In this document: positions 18,467-29,000 of the stretch, one piece after another | How the letters are laid out: each line of letters starts with the position of its first letter | Numbering within the stretch: the first letter of the stretch is position 1 | NCBI GenBank assembly: GCA_021846275.1 | Contig: JAJZBZ010000005.1 | Location: forward strand, 1-64,000 | From: Acidobacteriota bacterium | Lineage (GTDB): Bacteria; Acidobacteriota; Terriglobia; Terriglobales; Acidobacteriaceae | Direction: 5' to 3' | Length of the DNA stretch: 64,000 bases | Notes under the pieces: generated by a model | Database searches by the model: none | Seen by the model: the letters and a program-made list of their open reading frames with translations, nothing else | What the model was told of the DNA's origin: nothing | Program-made: the position numbers and the translations under genes

Positions 18467-20713
18467 TCAATATTGCTTGAGCGCAATCATCGCCTGGAGC
18501 AGATCCTCCGGCTGCGGGAGGATTGCGTCTTCGAGCACGGGCTGGTAGGCGACGAAGGTATCGAGGGCGGCCACGCGCCTGACGGGCGCGTCGAGGTGGT
18601 CAAAGAGTTCGTCGGCGATGCGCGCGGCGATCTCCGCGCCGTAGCCCCAGCTCTTCATGTCCTCGTAGGCGACGAGGACGCGATTGGTGCGGCGAACGCT
18701 GGCCGCGATTGCCTCCCAGTCGTAGGGGCTGAGCGTGCGCAGATCGAGAATTTCTGCGTCGATGCCGTGGTCGATGGCGGCGCGCTGCGCGGCCTGGAGC
18801 GCGCGCGGCACGAGCGCGCCGTAGGTGACGATGGTGAGGTCGGAGCCGGCGCGGACGGTGGCGGCTTTGCCGAAGGGGATCATGTAATCGGCACCGGGAT
18901 AGGCGGCGCGTCCGTAGGTTTCGCGATAGAGCCGCTTGTGTTCAAGGAAGAGCACAGGATCGTCGCAGCGAATGGCGGTGCGCAGCAGGCCGTTGGCGTC
19001 GAGGGCATTGGATGGGAAGACGACGCGCAGGCCGGGAATGTGGGTGAAGATGGATTCGCCGCTCTGGGAGTGGTAGATCGAGCCACCGGTGAGATAGCCG
19101 CCGATGGGGCAGCGGATCACCACCGGCGCGCGGAAGGTTCCGTTGGAGCGCCAGCGCATGAGCGCCAGTTCGTTGCGCATCTGGTGGAAGGCGGGCCAGA
19201 TGTAGTCGAAGAACTGAATTTCGACGACCGGCTTCAGTCCTCGGACGGCGTAGCCGACGGCGCGACCGACGATATTGGCCTCGGCGAGCGGCGAGTTGAA
19301 GACGCGCTCATCGCCAAACTCGGTCTGCAACCCGGCGGTTAGTTTGAAGACGCCGCCCTTGCCCTTGGTCTCCTTGAGCGCGTCGGCGCGGGTGGCGTCG
19401 GCCACGTCCTCGCCATAGACAAGAATGCGGGGATCGCGGCGCATTTCGTCGCGCAGGCAGGCGTTGATGAGGTCGGCCATGGTCCGTTCCGCTGCGTCGT
19501 CGGGATTGACGCGCGGAGCGGTGGCCAGTTGTGGAGCGGTGGGATCGAAATCCTCGGAGTAAACATGGCGCTGGATCGAGGAGACGGGCGGAATGGCCGC
19601 TTCGACGGCGCGCTGCGCGGCGGCGGCAACGTCGGCGTCGATCTGCTGCTCCATTGCGTTCAGCTCCGATTCGCTGAGGATGCCTTCGCGCAACAGGCGC
19701 ATTTGCAGCTTGTGCACGGGATCGCGCAGGGCGTCGGCCTCGCGCTCCTCGCGCGTGCGATAGAGTTTGTCGTCGTCCGACAGCGAGTGCGAATAGATGC
19801 GCACGCAGTGGCCGTGGACGAGCGCGGGTCCGCGGCGCTGGCGACAGTGCTCGACGGCGCGCCGCATGGCGGCGAAGATTGGCTCCGGCTCGGTGGCGTC
19901 GCACTCTTCCACGAGAAAATTGGGAAAGCTGCGCACGAGGCGCGAGATGCTGCCGCCAGGCGTATTCACCTCGACGGGAACGGAGATGGCGTAGCCGTTG
20001 TCTTCGACCAGAAAAATCACCGGCAGCCTGAGATTGGAGGCGCTGTTGAGCGCCTCCCAGAACTCGCCCTGCGATGTGGATCCGTCGCCAATGGAGGTGA
20101 GCACGACCTCGTCCTGCTGGAAGCGCACCGGATGAAAGGCGCGATAATCCGTGACCGAAGAGGCTCGCGCCTCTGGATGCCGCGCCAGATACAATCCCGC
20201 TTCCGCGCAGCCAACGCCGTGCAGAATCTGCGTCGCGGTCGAGGATGAGGTGCTGATGAGGTTCAGCGCAGGCGCGCCCCAGTGAGCGGGCATCTGGCGG
20301 CCGCCGCTGGCGATGTCGGCCTCGGCGCCGACGGCCTGGAGGAACATCTGCTCCGCGGTGACGCCGAGTGCGAGACAGAGCGCACGATCGCGATAGTAGG
20401 GAACGACCCAGTCATGGCCGGGGCGGAGCGCGCGCGCCGCCGCCACCTGAAGCGCCTCATGACCGGCGGCTGAAATCTGAAAATAGGTTTTCTGCTGGCG
20501 CTTGAGCAGGATCTCGCGGTCATCGATGCTTCGCGAGGTGTACATGAGGCGATAGAACTGGACCAGTTCGGCCGGACTGATCGAGTCAGGACTGGTCGAG
20601 TCAGGGCTGATCGCATCGGGCAGCGATTCGCCGACTGGCGCGGCAGTCACACGACCGGATGTCGCGCGCATCGATTCAGCCTGTGACTCAATCTGCGGAA
20701 CTGTTTTTTGCAT
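18467..20713 (-). CDS. Fused alpha/beta E1 component of a 2-oxoacid dehydrogenase complex
   Basis: This thiamine-diphosphate enzyme has about 748 residues, with E1 alpha (about 45-385) and E1 beta (about 400-748) in one chain. The ThDP motif is GDGSTSQG near 209 and ends with EDNGYAIS near 237. The alpha part also has [12 protein letters not shown]. The beta part has [26 protein letters not shown] and [15 protein letters not shown], typical of pyruvate/branched-chain E1 beta. The sequence is closest in style to 2-oxoisovalerate dehydrogenase. No E2 or E3 gene is nearby, so partners must be elsewhere. ATG 20713 follows GGGGAGG; the open frame starts 14 codons earlier. Residues 35-48 carry small SPDS repeats. 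Confidence 0.9.
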   Translation of the reverse strand: MQKTVPQIESQAESMRATSGRVTAAPVGESLPDAISPDSTSPDSISPAELVQFYRLMYTSRSIDDREILLKRQQKTYFQISAAGHEALQVAAARALRPGHDWVVPYYRDRALCLALGVTAEQMFLQAVGAEADIASGGRQMPAHWGAPALNLISTSSSTATQILHGVGCAEAGLYLARHPEARASSVTDYRAFHPVRFQQDEVVLTSIGDGSTSQGEFWEALNSASNLRLPVIFLVEDNGYAISVPVEVNTPGGSISRLVRSFPNFLVEECDATEPEPIFAAMRRAVEHCRQRRGPALVHGHCVRIYSHSLSDDDKLYRTREEREADALRDPVHKLQMRLLREGILSESELNAMEQQIDADVAAAAQRAVEAAIPPVSSIQRHVYSEDFDPTAPQLATAPRVNPDDAAERTMADLINACLRDEMRRDPRILVYGEDVADATRADALKETKGKGGVFKLTAGLQTEFGDERVFNSPLAEANIVGRAVGYAVRGLKPVVEIQFFDYIWPAFHQMRNELALMRWRSNGTFRAPVVIRCPIGGYLTGGSIYHSQSGESIFTHIPGLRVVFPSNALDANGLLRTAIRCDDPVLFLEHKRLYRETYGRAAYPGADYMIPFGKAATVRAGSDLTIVTYGALVPRALQAAQRAAIDHGIDAEILDLRTLSPYDWEAIAASVRRTNRVLVAYEDMKSWGYGAEIAARIADELFDHLDAPVRRVAALDTFVAYQPVLEDAILPQPEDLLQAMIALKQY

Positions 20714-20856
20714 CGCGCGCCCTCCCCGGAAACAGACTCGGCCAAACCCGGCCATTCAGCATCGCCGCCGGGCTTGTTTGTGAAGACGCCGACGGCCCAA
20801 CAGATTGTACCAACCCGACGCCCGGCTGAAAAACCCCCTGTGCATCCAATGAAGTA

Positions 20857-20885
20857 TTGACGATTGAATTGCTGGCGTGTTTTAT
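20857..20885 (+). promoter_or_regulatory. Candidate sigma-70 promoter for hppA
   Basis: TTGACG, a 17-bp spacer and TTTTAT form a good vegetative promoter about 143 bp upstream of the pyrophosphatase start. The rest of the 314-bp gap between the divergent E1 and hppA genes shows no other element. Confidence 0.4.
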
Positions 20886-21027
20886 TCGTCATGCTCACAG
20901 GATTTTTCTGGAACGGCTGACGGATGAGCAGAAAGTCAGCCGAAACCGGGCGGGAATCCACCGCGATTTCCGCTGAACGCACGGAGCTGAATGCAGCCCG
21001 GCACACTTACCGATGGAGGAACCACGA

Positions 21028-23343
21028 ATGCCGCTTTCTTTTTTGCCGAGCGCCATCTGCGCTGCTCGATTCCCTTTCCCGCAGCATCTGCTCGCCGCTG
21101 CCGATCTGCCGGTCGCGCCTGTCTCTCATGCGGTCTCCAGCGCCGACGCGATCTGGCTGTGGATCGCGCTTGGAGTGGGCTGCGTGTCGCTGATTGCGGC
21201 CCTGCTGTTTGCGCGTTCGGTGATTGGCGCGGACACGGGGACGGCGGCCATGCAGGAGATTGCGATGGCGATTCGCGAGGGAGCGGAAGCGTTTCTCTCG
21301 CGCCAGTACAAGGCGATCGCGGTGATGGCGATGGTGCTGGCGGTGGTGCTTTACGCGGGTTACTCGATCTATCCGCCGACGGCTCCGCTGGCGCTGAAGG
21401 TGGTTTTCAGCTTTCTGATGGGCGCGGCGTGTTCGGGCATCTCGGGGTTTACGGGGATGTTTGTCTCGATTCGCGCGAACCTGCGCACGGCGGCCGCTGC
21501 GCGGACGAGCCTGGGTCGGGCGCTGCAACTGGCGCTGCATGGCGGCGCGGTGACGGGACTGATCGTGGTTGGTCTTGCTCTGCTCGGCATCAGCACGCTG
21601 TTTCTGCTTTTTGGAGGATTGCAGCAGCCGGACGCGGTTCCCTACCAGCTTGTCGGCTTCGGCTTTGGCGCTTCGCTGGTGGCGCTGTTTGCGCAGCTTG
21701 GCGGCGGGATTTATACCAAGGCCGCGGATGTGGGTGCGGACCTGGTGGGCAAGGTGGAGGCCGGCATTCCGGAGGATGATCCGCGCAACCCGGCGGTGAT
21801 TGCCGATCTGGTGGGCGATAACGTGGGCGATTGCGCGGGTCGCGGCGCGGACATCTTCGAGTCCAGCGCGGCGGAGAGCGTGGGCGCGATGATCCTGGGC
21901 GCGACGCTGTATCCGGTGCTGGGAGTGAAGGGGATTCTGTTTCCGCTGATCGTGCACGCGATCAACATTGTGGCCTCGATGCTGGGCATCAGCCTGGTGC
22001 GCGGCAAGGATGGCGAGGATCCGATGCACGCGCTGAATCGCGGCTTCTATGCGACGAGCCTGCTGGCCCTCTGCGGCTTCGCGCTGGCGGTGCATTTTCT
22101 GCTTCAGGATCGCTGGTGGCTGTTGGCCGCCGGCGTCGTTGGCATCGCGACCTCGTTTGTGTTTGTGTCGATCACGGAGTACTACACGGAGACGCGGTTC
22201 CGTCCGGTGCGGTCGATTGCCGAGGCCTGCGTGACGGGGCCGGCGACGAACATCATCACGGGCCTCGCCGTCGGCATGGAGACGCCGGCCATTCCCGTTG
22301 TCGTCATCAGCGCGGCGCTGCTGCTGAGCTACTACTGCGGCGTGCGCGGCCTGGAAGACGCATCGGGCATCTCGCAGTATGCGCGCGGCATCTTCGGCAC
22401 GGCGATTGCGACGATGGGCATGCTGTCGAGCGCGGCCTACATTCTGGCGATGGATACCTTCGGGCCGATTACGGATAACGCGGGCGGGATTGCCGAGATG
22501 AGCGAACAGCCGCACGAGGTGCGCGAACGCACCGACAGCCTGGACGCGGCGGGAAACACGACCAAGGCGCTGACCAAGGGCTACGCCATCGGATCGGCTT
22601 CCCTGGCCGCGTTTCTGCTGTTTTCGGCGTATCTGGAGACGGTGCATGACATTGTGCGCCATCGCCTGGAGACGGCCGGATTCGCGCTCCCTGCGGGATG
22701 GAGTTTTTCCAGCGTGAATCTGGCGAGTGTGCCGGTGTTTGTGGGCGCGCTGCTGGGCGCGATGCTCACGTATCTGTTCTCGTCGATGGCGATTCGCGCC
22801 GTGGGTCGCGCGGCGGAGATGGTGATTCAGGATGTGCGCGCACAGTTCCGCGAAAATCCCGGCATCATGGAGGGCACGAGCCGCCCGGATTATGGCCGCT
22901 GCGTTCACATTGTGACCGGCGCGGCGCTGCGGGAGATGATCCTGCCGGGCGCGCTGGCGGTGCTGATGCCCGTCGCCATCGGGATGGTCTTCCGTCATCT
23001 GAGCGTTCACTTCCACCTGGTGAGCAGCAGCGATCTGCCGGATTCGATGCGCTCGATTGTCAATCTCTCCGGCGCTGAATCCGTGGCCGCATTTCTGATG
23101 GTGGGCACGATCAGCGGCATCCTGCTGGCCATGCTGATGAACAACGGCGGCGGCGCGTGGGACAACGCGAAGAAGCTGATCGAAACGGGCATGTACGGCG
23201 GCAAAGGCTCGGACGCGCACAAGGCCGCAGTGGTTGGCGATACGGTGGGCGATCCATTCAAGGACACGGCCGGACCGAGCCTGCATGTGCTCATCAAGCT
23301 GCTGGCGACGGTGACGCTGGTGCTTGCGCCGCTGTTTGTCTGA
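21028..23343 (+). CDS. hppA: Membrane-bound proton-translocating pyrophosphatase
   Basis: This 771-residue ion pump hydrolyses pyrophosphate and moves ions out of the cytoplasm. About 15-16 membrane helices are present. The substrate-binding segments are intact: DVGADLVGKVEAG with EDDPRNPAVIADLVGDNVGD, and the C-terminal GDTVGDPFKDTAGPS. The stretch GNTTKALTKGYAIGSA carries lysine at the position that separates potassium-independent proton pumps (K) from potassium-dependent ones (A), so this looks like a K-independent H+-PPase. GGAGGA lies 7 nt upstream of ATG 21028; an earlier ATG at 21013 is inside that site and less likely. Confidence 0.96.
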   Translation: MPLSFLPSAICAARFPFPQHLLAAADLPVAPVSHAVSSADAIWLWIALGVGCVSLIAALLFARSVIGADTGTAAMQEIAMAIREGAEAFLSRQYKAIAVMAMVLAVVLYAGYSIYPPTAPLALKVVFSFLMGAACSGISGFTGMFVSIRANLRTAAAARTSLGRALQLALHGGAVTGLIVVGLALLGISTLFLLFGGLQQPDAVPYQLVGFGFGASLVALFAQLGGGIYTKAADVGADLVGKVEAGIPEDDPRNPAVIADLVGDNVGDCAGRGADIFESSAAESVGAMILGATLYPVLGVKGILFPLIVHAINIVASMLGISLVRGKDGEDPMHALNRGFYATSLLALCGFALAVHFLLQDRWWLLAAGVVGIATSFVFVSITEYYTETRFRPVRSIAEACVTGPATNIITGLAVGMETPAIPVVVISAALLLSYYCGVRGLEDASGISQYARGIFGTAIATMGMLSSAAYILAMDTFGPITDNAGGIAEMSEQPHEVRERTDSLDAAGNTTKALTKGYAIGSASLAAFLLFSAYLETVHDIVRHRLETAGFALPAGWSFSSVNLASVPVFVGALLGAMLTYLFSSMAIRAVGRAAEMVIQDVRAQFRENPGIMEGTSRPDYGRCVHIVTGAALREMILPGALAVLMPVAIGMVFRHLSVHFHLVSSSDLPDSMRSIVNLSGAESVAAFLMVGTISGILLAMLMNNGGGAWDNAKKLIETGMYGGKGSDAHKAAVVGDTVGDPFKDTAGPSLHVLIKLLATVTLVLAPLFV

Positions 23344-23737
23344 GGGCGCAGGAAGTGGTCATGGGGCGGTGGTCGGGAGGGAGCAGCCACTGCCCGGTAT
23401 TTCCGCCCCGCCGTGGAAACGGAGAGTTTTATCAGATGCTCCCTGGCGGCGCGGTAACATCCGACTCCGGGTAGGGCGGGTTCATCCGCCCGTCAAACAC
23501 GTAGTCCGTGCTCACGCAGGGGCCTGTGGCATTGTTTCGGTTTGCCCCAACTGGCTATATTCATGGCTCCGATGCCGCTAACGGGAAATGCCGCGGACGG
23601 ATTCGCTACACATTTCTCCACATGGCGCATTGCATCCGTATTCACGATGAAGTCGGGTTGCAAGGGATCAGGCACCGCATCCACGGATTGCTCCAGGCTC
23701 AATTCGGAGTCGTCGGGAATCCGTGTTACAGGCCGAG
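23344..23737. other. Intergenic region, convergent genes
   Basis: This 394-bp gap lies between the ends of hppA and the minus-strand glycosyltransferase. A short inverted repeat GGGCGG/CCGCCC at about 23477-23494 could be a weak terminator, but it lacks a T run. No gene is supported; open frames here run partly antisense to the glycosyltransferase. Confidence 0.4.
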
Positions 23738-24613
23738 TCAGGAGATGCCATCCCGAATGATCGACGAAGCTCCATTTTGGCCACTTATTTCCCACTCGGA
23801 AATTGTTGCCGTACGCTGATTGAGCCGCGCGCGCCCAGGATCGCTGAACCATCCCCACTTATTGAAATACCGAATCGCAGAGGTCAGATGAAGACGCAGA
23901 AGCCTGATATTTCGGTACGATCCTTTTGCATACCCATGATGCACGGCAACGTCGGGAAAATAAACCGTTCGGTACTTTTCTCCAATGCGGCGGCATAAGT
24001 CGAAATCTTCCAGATAGAGGAAATATCGCTCGTCAAACGCGCCTATCTCCTGCAGAGCAGATGTTCGCACAAGCATAAAGCATCCTGAGAGCGAAGGTAC
24101 TTCGCGTATAACTGTCAGGTCCATATCCCGCATTTCGTATGCATTCATGCGCGCACGGAAGACAGACTTACCAAACCTGCCAAGGAATCGCCTGAGAAAA
24201 AGATCAAACGGCGTGGGCAGTCGCTTGCACAGCCGCTGCTGCGATCCGTCGGGATAAAGGATACTTGGCATCACCAGGCCGACATCCGGATGCTGGTCCA
24301 TGAAGCCAACCAGCTCGCTTAAGACGCCGTTTTCCATCTGAATGTCGGGATTGATAAACAAGTGATAGCGACCGAGCGGCGCCAGTTCTCGCAGCGCAAG
24401 ATTGTGGGCGGCTCCGAAGCCGAGATTTCTTCCCGGGTCCAGGCAGTGGGCGCCCAGAGAATGTGCAAATCGGCATGCCTCCCGGGCGCCACCGTTATCG
24501 ATGGTGGCCCACCTGGAAATCATCGGATCTTTCGCCAGCGCGGCGAAAAGACTGGCGATCTCATCCTGGTGATGGTTGTAGAGAACAACGCTGACGGTCA
24601 CTTGTCCGGACAC
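23738..24613 (-). CDS. Family 2 glycosyltransferase (rhamnosyltransferase-like)
   Basis: This 291-residue GT-A enzyme begins at the nucleotide-binding strand VTVSVVLYNHHQDEIASLFA. The segment LGFGAAHNLAL is followed by a DXD-equivalent in HLFINPDIQM near residue 85-95. The acceptor-side motif SGCFMLVRTSALQEIGAFDE, then FLYLEDFDLCRRI (catalytic ED near 200), is typical of WcaA/rhamnosyltransferase-type GT2. It transfers an activated sugar to a lipid-linked glycan. It stands alone, 11 kb from the other polysaccharide genes, with a more A/T-rich composition, so transfer is possible. Confidence 0.9.
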   Translation of the reverse strand: MSGQVTVSVVLYNHHQDEIASLFAALAKDPMISRWATIDNGGAREACRFAHSLGAHCLDPGRNLGFGAAHNLALRELAPLGRYHLFINPDIQMENGVLSELVGFMDQHPDVGLVMPSILYPDGSQQRLCKRLPTPFDLFLRRFLGRFGKSVFRARMNAYEMRDMDLTVIREVPSLSGCFMLVRTSALQEIGAFDERYFLYLEDFDLCRRIGEKYRTVYFPDVAVHHGYAKGSYRNIRLLRLHLTSAIRYFNKWGWFSDPGRARLNQRTATISEWEISGQNGASSIIRDGIS

Positions 24614-25390
24614 GACCAGACTCCTGTTATGGCAGGCTGATCAAATACCGCAGAGAAGAATCGCACTCGAAATTGAGTGCGAATGACCAGTATCCGGGAG
24701 GTCTTCCTGGGCGATACGATGCCACGCACCAGGCAAAACTCCAATTTCAACCCGCAGCCTGATTCTATCGCGAGCGGTTCGTAAACCAAAAGAGACCGGA
24801 AGAAGGCAGGCCACTTGACGGACTCCGCGAAGAGGGGAACCTGAATACGCGCCGGCGTGGTTTGTGAGAAATGGGGTCATTTATGCCTGGCGGGTCATCT
24901 GATACGACGAGGTGACTCATCCTGCGTGTGGCGCGGCGCATGATCAATCAGACTGTCGCCGCCGACGGGCAGGTTCACATCTTCTGCGACAACTCCGCTG
25001 CGCAGAAGCTTTGCATCCTTGGAGAGGTCACGCGCGCTCAGGCCCCGCTTGAGAGAGGAGCAACTGCGCGGCGGAGTCCACCGGAAGGACTGCGACCGAA
25101 GCGATGGCGACTCCGAGTACACCGAGTGTGATTCTGCTGTAAGTCGAGCAGGTTGCGCATACTGGCCACGCAAACGGAACAAAGAACAGCGGCAAACGAT
25201 GCATGTCAAGGACGACACTTCTCCGAATCGCACTGAAGCTGTTGATTCCATAGCCGTTTAAAATTTTCTGAAAAGTGGCATGGAATTTTTCCGAATTCGC
25301 TAAGCTTAAAACATTCGCGAGGAATGGACATGCGGGGCAGCCGATCGTCGGCTGCCTCACTTTTTTGCAGCTCAAATCAAAATACATTCG
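24614..25390. other. Long low-GC intergenic region, possible gene remnant
   Basis: These 777 bp have lower GC than the neighbours. Two minus-strand frames between about 24900 and 25210 give short protein-like pieces: a hydrophobic LGVLGVAIASVAVLPVDSA in one frame and KLLRSGVVAEDVNLPVGGDS in another. They could be a frameshifted small secreted protein. I cannot assign a function and would not call a gene. Confidence 0.3.
25336..25366 (+). terminator. Strong stem-loop with T run and no clear upstream gene
   Basis: GGCAGCCGA and TCGGCTGCC form a 9-bp stem with a 3-nt loop, followed by TCAC and six T. No plus-strand gene lies upstream for over 700 bp, so it either ends a small RNA or is an attenuator ahead of the small gene whose start is 25 bp downstream. 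Confidence 0.6.
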
Positions 25391-25753
25391 GTGTCGGAAA
25401 TCGACGAGTGGATGGGCCAGACAGAAGAGGAAGTCAGCAAAGAAGTATCGAAAACAGTGGAGCCGAAGGGGAAGGATGGCAAGCAGATTCCAATCGACCT
25501 TCCTGCTCCTGCACCGAACAAGGGCGTGATGCGGTGGTTATCCAGGAAATCTCTGGATGTTCTCCGAAGGAACTCCGAGGCCATATTTGACGCGATCACG
25601 GACGGCGTAGTGGACAAGTGCCATCTGCCGAGCGCGAAGTTACTGATCGAGATGGCGCTCTGGAACGATGAACTCATCGAAATCAGCCACCTGGAGAAAG
25701 AAAAAAAGGATGAGGTTGAGAGCTTCAGCTCCTACCTCTGGCGGAACGAATAA
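25391..25753 (+). CDS. Small protein of unknown function
   Basis: The product has 120 residues. The N-terminal 45 are acidic, then Pro-rich. Residues about 45-100 are likely helical (GVMRWLSRKSLDVLRRNSEA). The C-terminus is Lys/Glu-rich. No motif is recognised. It starts at GTG with a poor ribosome-binding site; an in-frame ATG at 25412 is possible. A terminator-like hairpin ends 25 bp upstream and the giant tail-spike-like gene starts 260 bp downstream on the same strand. Coding character is reasonable, but function is unknown. Confidence 0.55.
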   Translation: MSEIDEWMGQTEEEVSKEVSKTVEPKGKDGKQIPIDLPAPAPNKGVMRWLSRKSLDVLRRNSEAIFDAITDGVVDKCHLPSAKLLIEMALWNDELIEISHLEKEKKDEVESFSSYLWRNE

Positions 25754-26014
25754 GCGCCTCGGACAGGCGTTGTGGGAAACATCGAAGATGCCGGAATGCG
25801 TGGAACGCCGGCTGCCTGGCCCGGGATAAGGGCGGGAAAATGTAGATTCCACCATGCGGCCCTGCCATCGCGGCTCTTCACGAGTTGCCGGTGGCGGGCC
25901 GCATTTCTGCGCGGTGACGCAGGCAAAAACAAGTTTTCGGAGACTCGGACAGAGATGAGCGGAACTGCGGCGAACAGAATACGGCAGACAGAAAACCACG
26001 GAAGGAATGTTGCG

Positions 26015-29000
26015 ATGAACAATGGGTTGTGTGTCGAAAAACGAGCGGGAATCGGCAGGATTTTCCTGCTTCTTGTGCTGCTTGCCGCAACTGCCGGTCT
26101 CGCTGGCCGTGCGCAGTCCGTCACAACGACCACGGTCCAGGGCACGGTCTATGACGCCAGCGGCGCGCCAGCCTCCGGCACGCTGCTCATCAGTTGGCCA
26201 TCGTTCACCACGGCCGCCGGTCAGGCTGTCACGGCGGACACCACGACCGTCACCATCGGAGCCGATGGTTTCGTCAGCGTCAATCTCGCGCCCAACCTCG
26301 GCGCAACCCCGGCAGGCTTGTATTACACCGTCGTCTATCAACTCTCTGACGGCACGGTGAACACGGAATACTGGGTCGTGCCCGCAACCACCACGGCGAC
26401 CATCGCCTCGGTCCAGGCGCAGGTGCTGCCGGCGGCACAGGCCGTGCAGGCAGTCACCGAAGCCTATGTGAACCAGCAGATCGCCGCACTCGGCACCAGC
26501 CAGCTTTCGCCCTCTGGCGGCACGCTCACCGGACCGCTCACGCTGAGCGGCGATCCCACCACGCCGCTGATGGCCGCCGACAAGCATTACGTCGACGAGA
26601 GCTTTGCGCAGGCCGTTCCGCTGGCCGGCGGCACCATGACCGGAGCGCTCGGCACGCCCGGCGTCAACGGCATCGCGTCCCCTGTGAATGGCAGCGCGCA
26701 GACCAATCTTCAAACCACCGTCACCGCGGCTGGATCGACCGGCGCGATGATCGTTCCGCCCACTTACTCCGGCACGGATACATTCACGAATACGAGCGGC
26801 ATTCGCGTGGACGACTGGCGCACCGGCGGCGCGCAGCAGCACGCGCGCAATGTGAAGGAGTTTGGCGCAGTCTGCGACGGCGCGACGGATGACACGGCCG
26901 CGCTCCAGGCGGCCATCAACTACGCGCAGGCCCACCACGTCGGCCTCACACTGCCCTCGGGCATCTGCAAAACTCACCAGCTCACCTGGCATCTGGAGTC
27001 GATCGCGGGCCAGGGCGTGCAGAATTCCGCGCTGATGGGATTTCCGGGCGACGATGTTTTGACCACGGTCACCGACTCGCCGACTCTTTTCAGCAACACT
27101 CACCTGCATGACTTCACCATCTATGTCGATCAGAGCGTCGATGTCTCCTGCTCGCCGGCCGAGGGTCGCGCCGCCGCGGGATCGTGCGGCGTCAATCGCC
27201 CCATCGAGCCGGGCAGCATTTTTTCGCCCGGCGGCAATGGACTCACCGCGACCGTCGGAAGCGGTCCGGGATGGTCGATTGGCAACTGCGCCATCGCCAT
27301 GCCGGCTGCGACCGGCGCGGGCGGCAACGGACTGAAAAATGCCGTGATTGAAAACATCGCCATCGCCACAGTGGGCACTGATCCGCTGGGCAGCTATCCC
27401 AGCGCCAGTTCGACGCATACCTGCGGCCTGTATCTGCAGCAGTGGCCCACCGGCTCGCAGTTTCGCAATCTCGCCATCGCGGGCGTGGGCACGGGCATTG
27501 CCATGCCCGCGCTGCCAGCGGCGACTCCGGCTGGATTGAATGCGGACAACAATCTCTGGATCAATCTTGCGCTCAATGTTGTGCACGGCTTTGTTGCCGC
27601 GGAGGGCGCGAACAACGTCATCGACGGCTTGAACGCGCGCGCGTGGAACTCGGCTGCCACGGGCGAGGCGCCGACCGGACTGGTGCTGGATTTTGCAGGC
27701 GTAGAGCGGGGATGGACGGTTCGCAATCCGGAGATTCTGCCGGAGTGGGTCGCCGTTCAGCCGCAGTTGACGGTGACGGCAATATCCGGCGCAGTGACCG
27801 CGGTGAGCGTGGGGCCGGAGCATGGGCTTGGCTTTGATCCGTATGGACCGACGGTTCCGCTGGTCTTCAGCGGAAGCTGCACGGCGTCGGCCAATGTGGC
27901 CGTCAATGCGGATGGATCGCTGGGCGCGGTCACGATCACTTCGGCTGGATTTGGCTGTTCTTCCACGACGACGGCGACCGTGAATGTGGCCGGGACGTGG
28001 ATGACATCGAAGCCGGTGAACCTGATCTCCGGACAGAAGATGATTGCCCTCGGCGGATCGCTGCTGATCGGCAATGGCGGTTACACGGTCTGGAATGCGG
28101 CTTCGTCGGAGACGCACGAGACGGCGATTCAGGGCGGTGGAACGCTGGTTGCTTCGACGACGCCGTATCCGGCGCTGTTGATCGGGCCAAGCGCGGAGTT
28201 GAGCGGCGCGGCCAATGGGTACAGCGGCTCGTCGAATCGCTTTCAGCAGTTGGGTCTGAGCAGTCCCGCGGAGCTGGCTGACTCCGGGCTGGGCAATGTG
28301 ACCGAGCAGTCCAGTGGGGCAAGCGAACACTCGGTGGAGACGGCGCGTCTGGAGGAAGGACGCGCGACGGCGGACTTCGCGCTGCTGGGCGGCGGCGCTG
28401 CGAATCAGGCATTCAGCAGCCTGAACGATCTGTTTTTTACGGCGGAAGACCTGGTGGCGGCGGCGGGCGAAAGTGTGGGCACGGGCAGCCAGTCGGGGAA
28501 GGATTCGACTGCGCCGGTGACGGGATCGTATGTGCGCGCGGTGGGTGGAGCGTGGGACACGAGCGGCAACTGGAGCCTGCGCAATGCGGGCGGAACGCTT
28601 CTGCTGGGCCAGGGATTTCCCGCCGGGACGGGAACGTGGGTGATTGCGGCCAAAGCGGACGTGGCGGCGACGCAGGAGCTGAAGCTGAGCGGGACAACGG
28701 GTGCGCAGAGCTGCGCGTTTGCCGATCAGACGGTGAGCCTGACGACGAGCTGGCAGATTTTTCGGATTCCTTACAACACGGTGACCGGCATTTCCGCCTG
28801 TGACAGCGCGACGGCGGGCAATGCCGTGAGCGCGCAGGGAATGCCGCCAAGCACATCGACGAATGTGGAGACGGCGTGGATGGCCTTCACGCCGGCCTTT
28901 CAGCAGTTGCTGGTGGCCAATGCGCCGACCGTGCCGGAGCAGGCGGCGAACAAGGCCTATGTGGACCAGGCCGTGGCCAGCCAGATTGCCAGCGGCAGCG

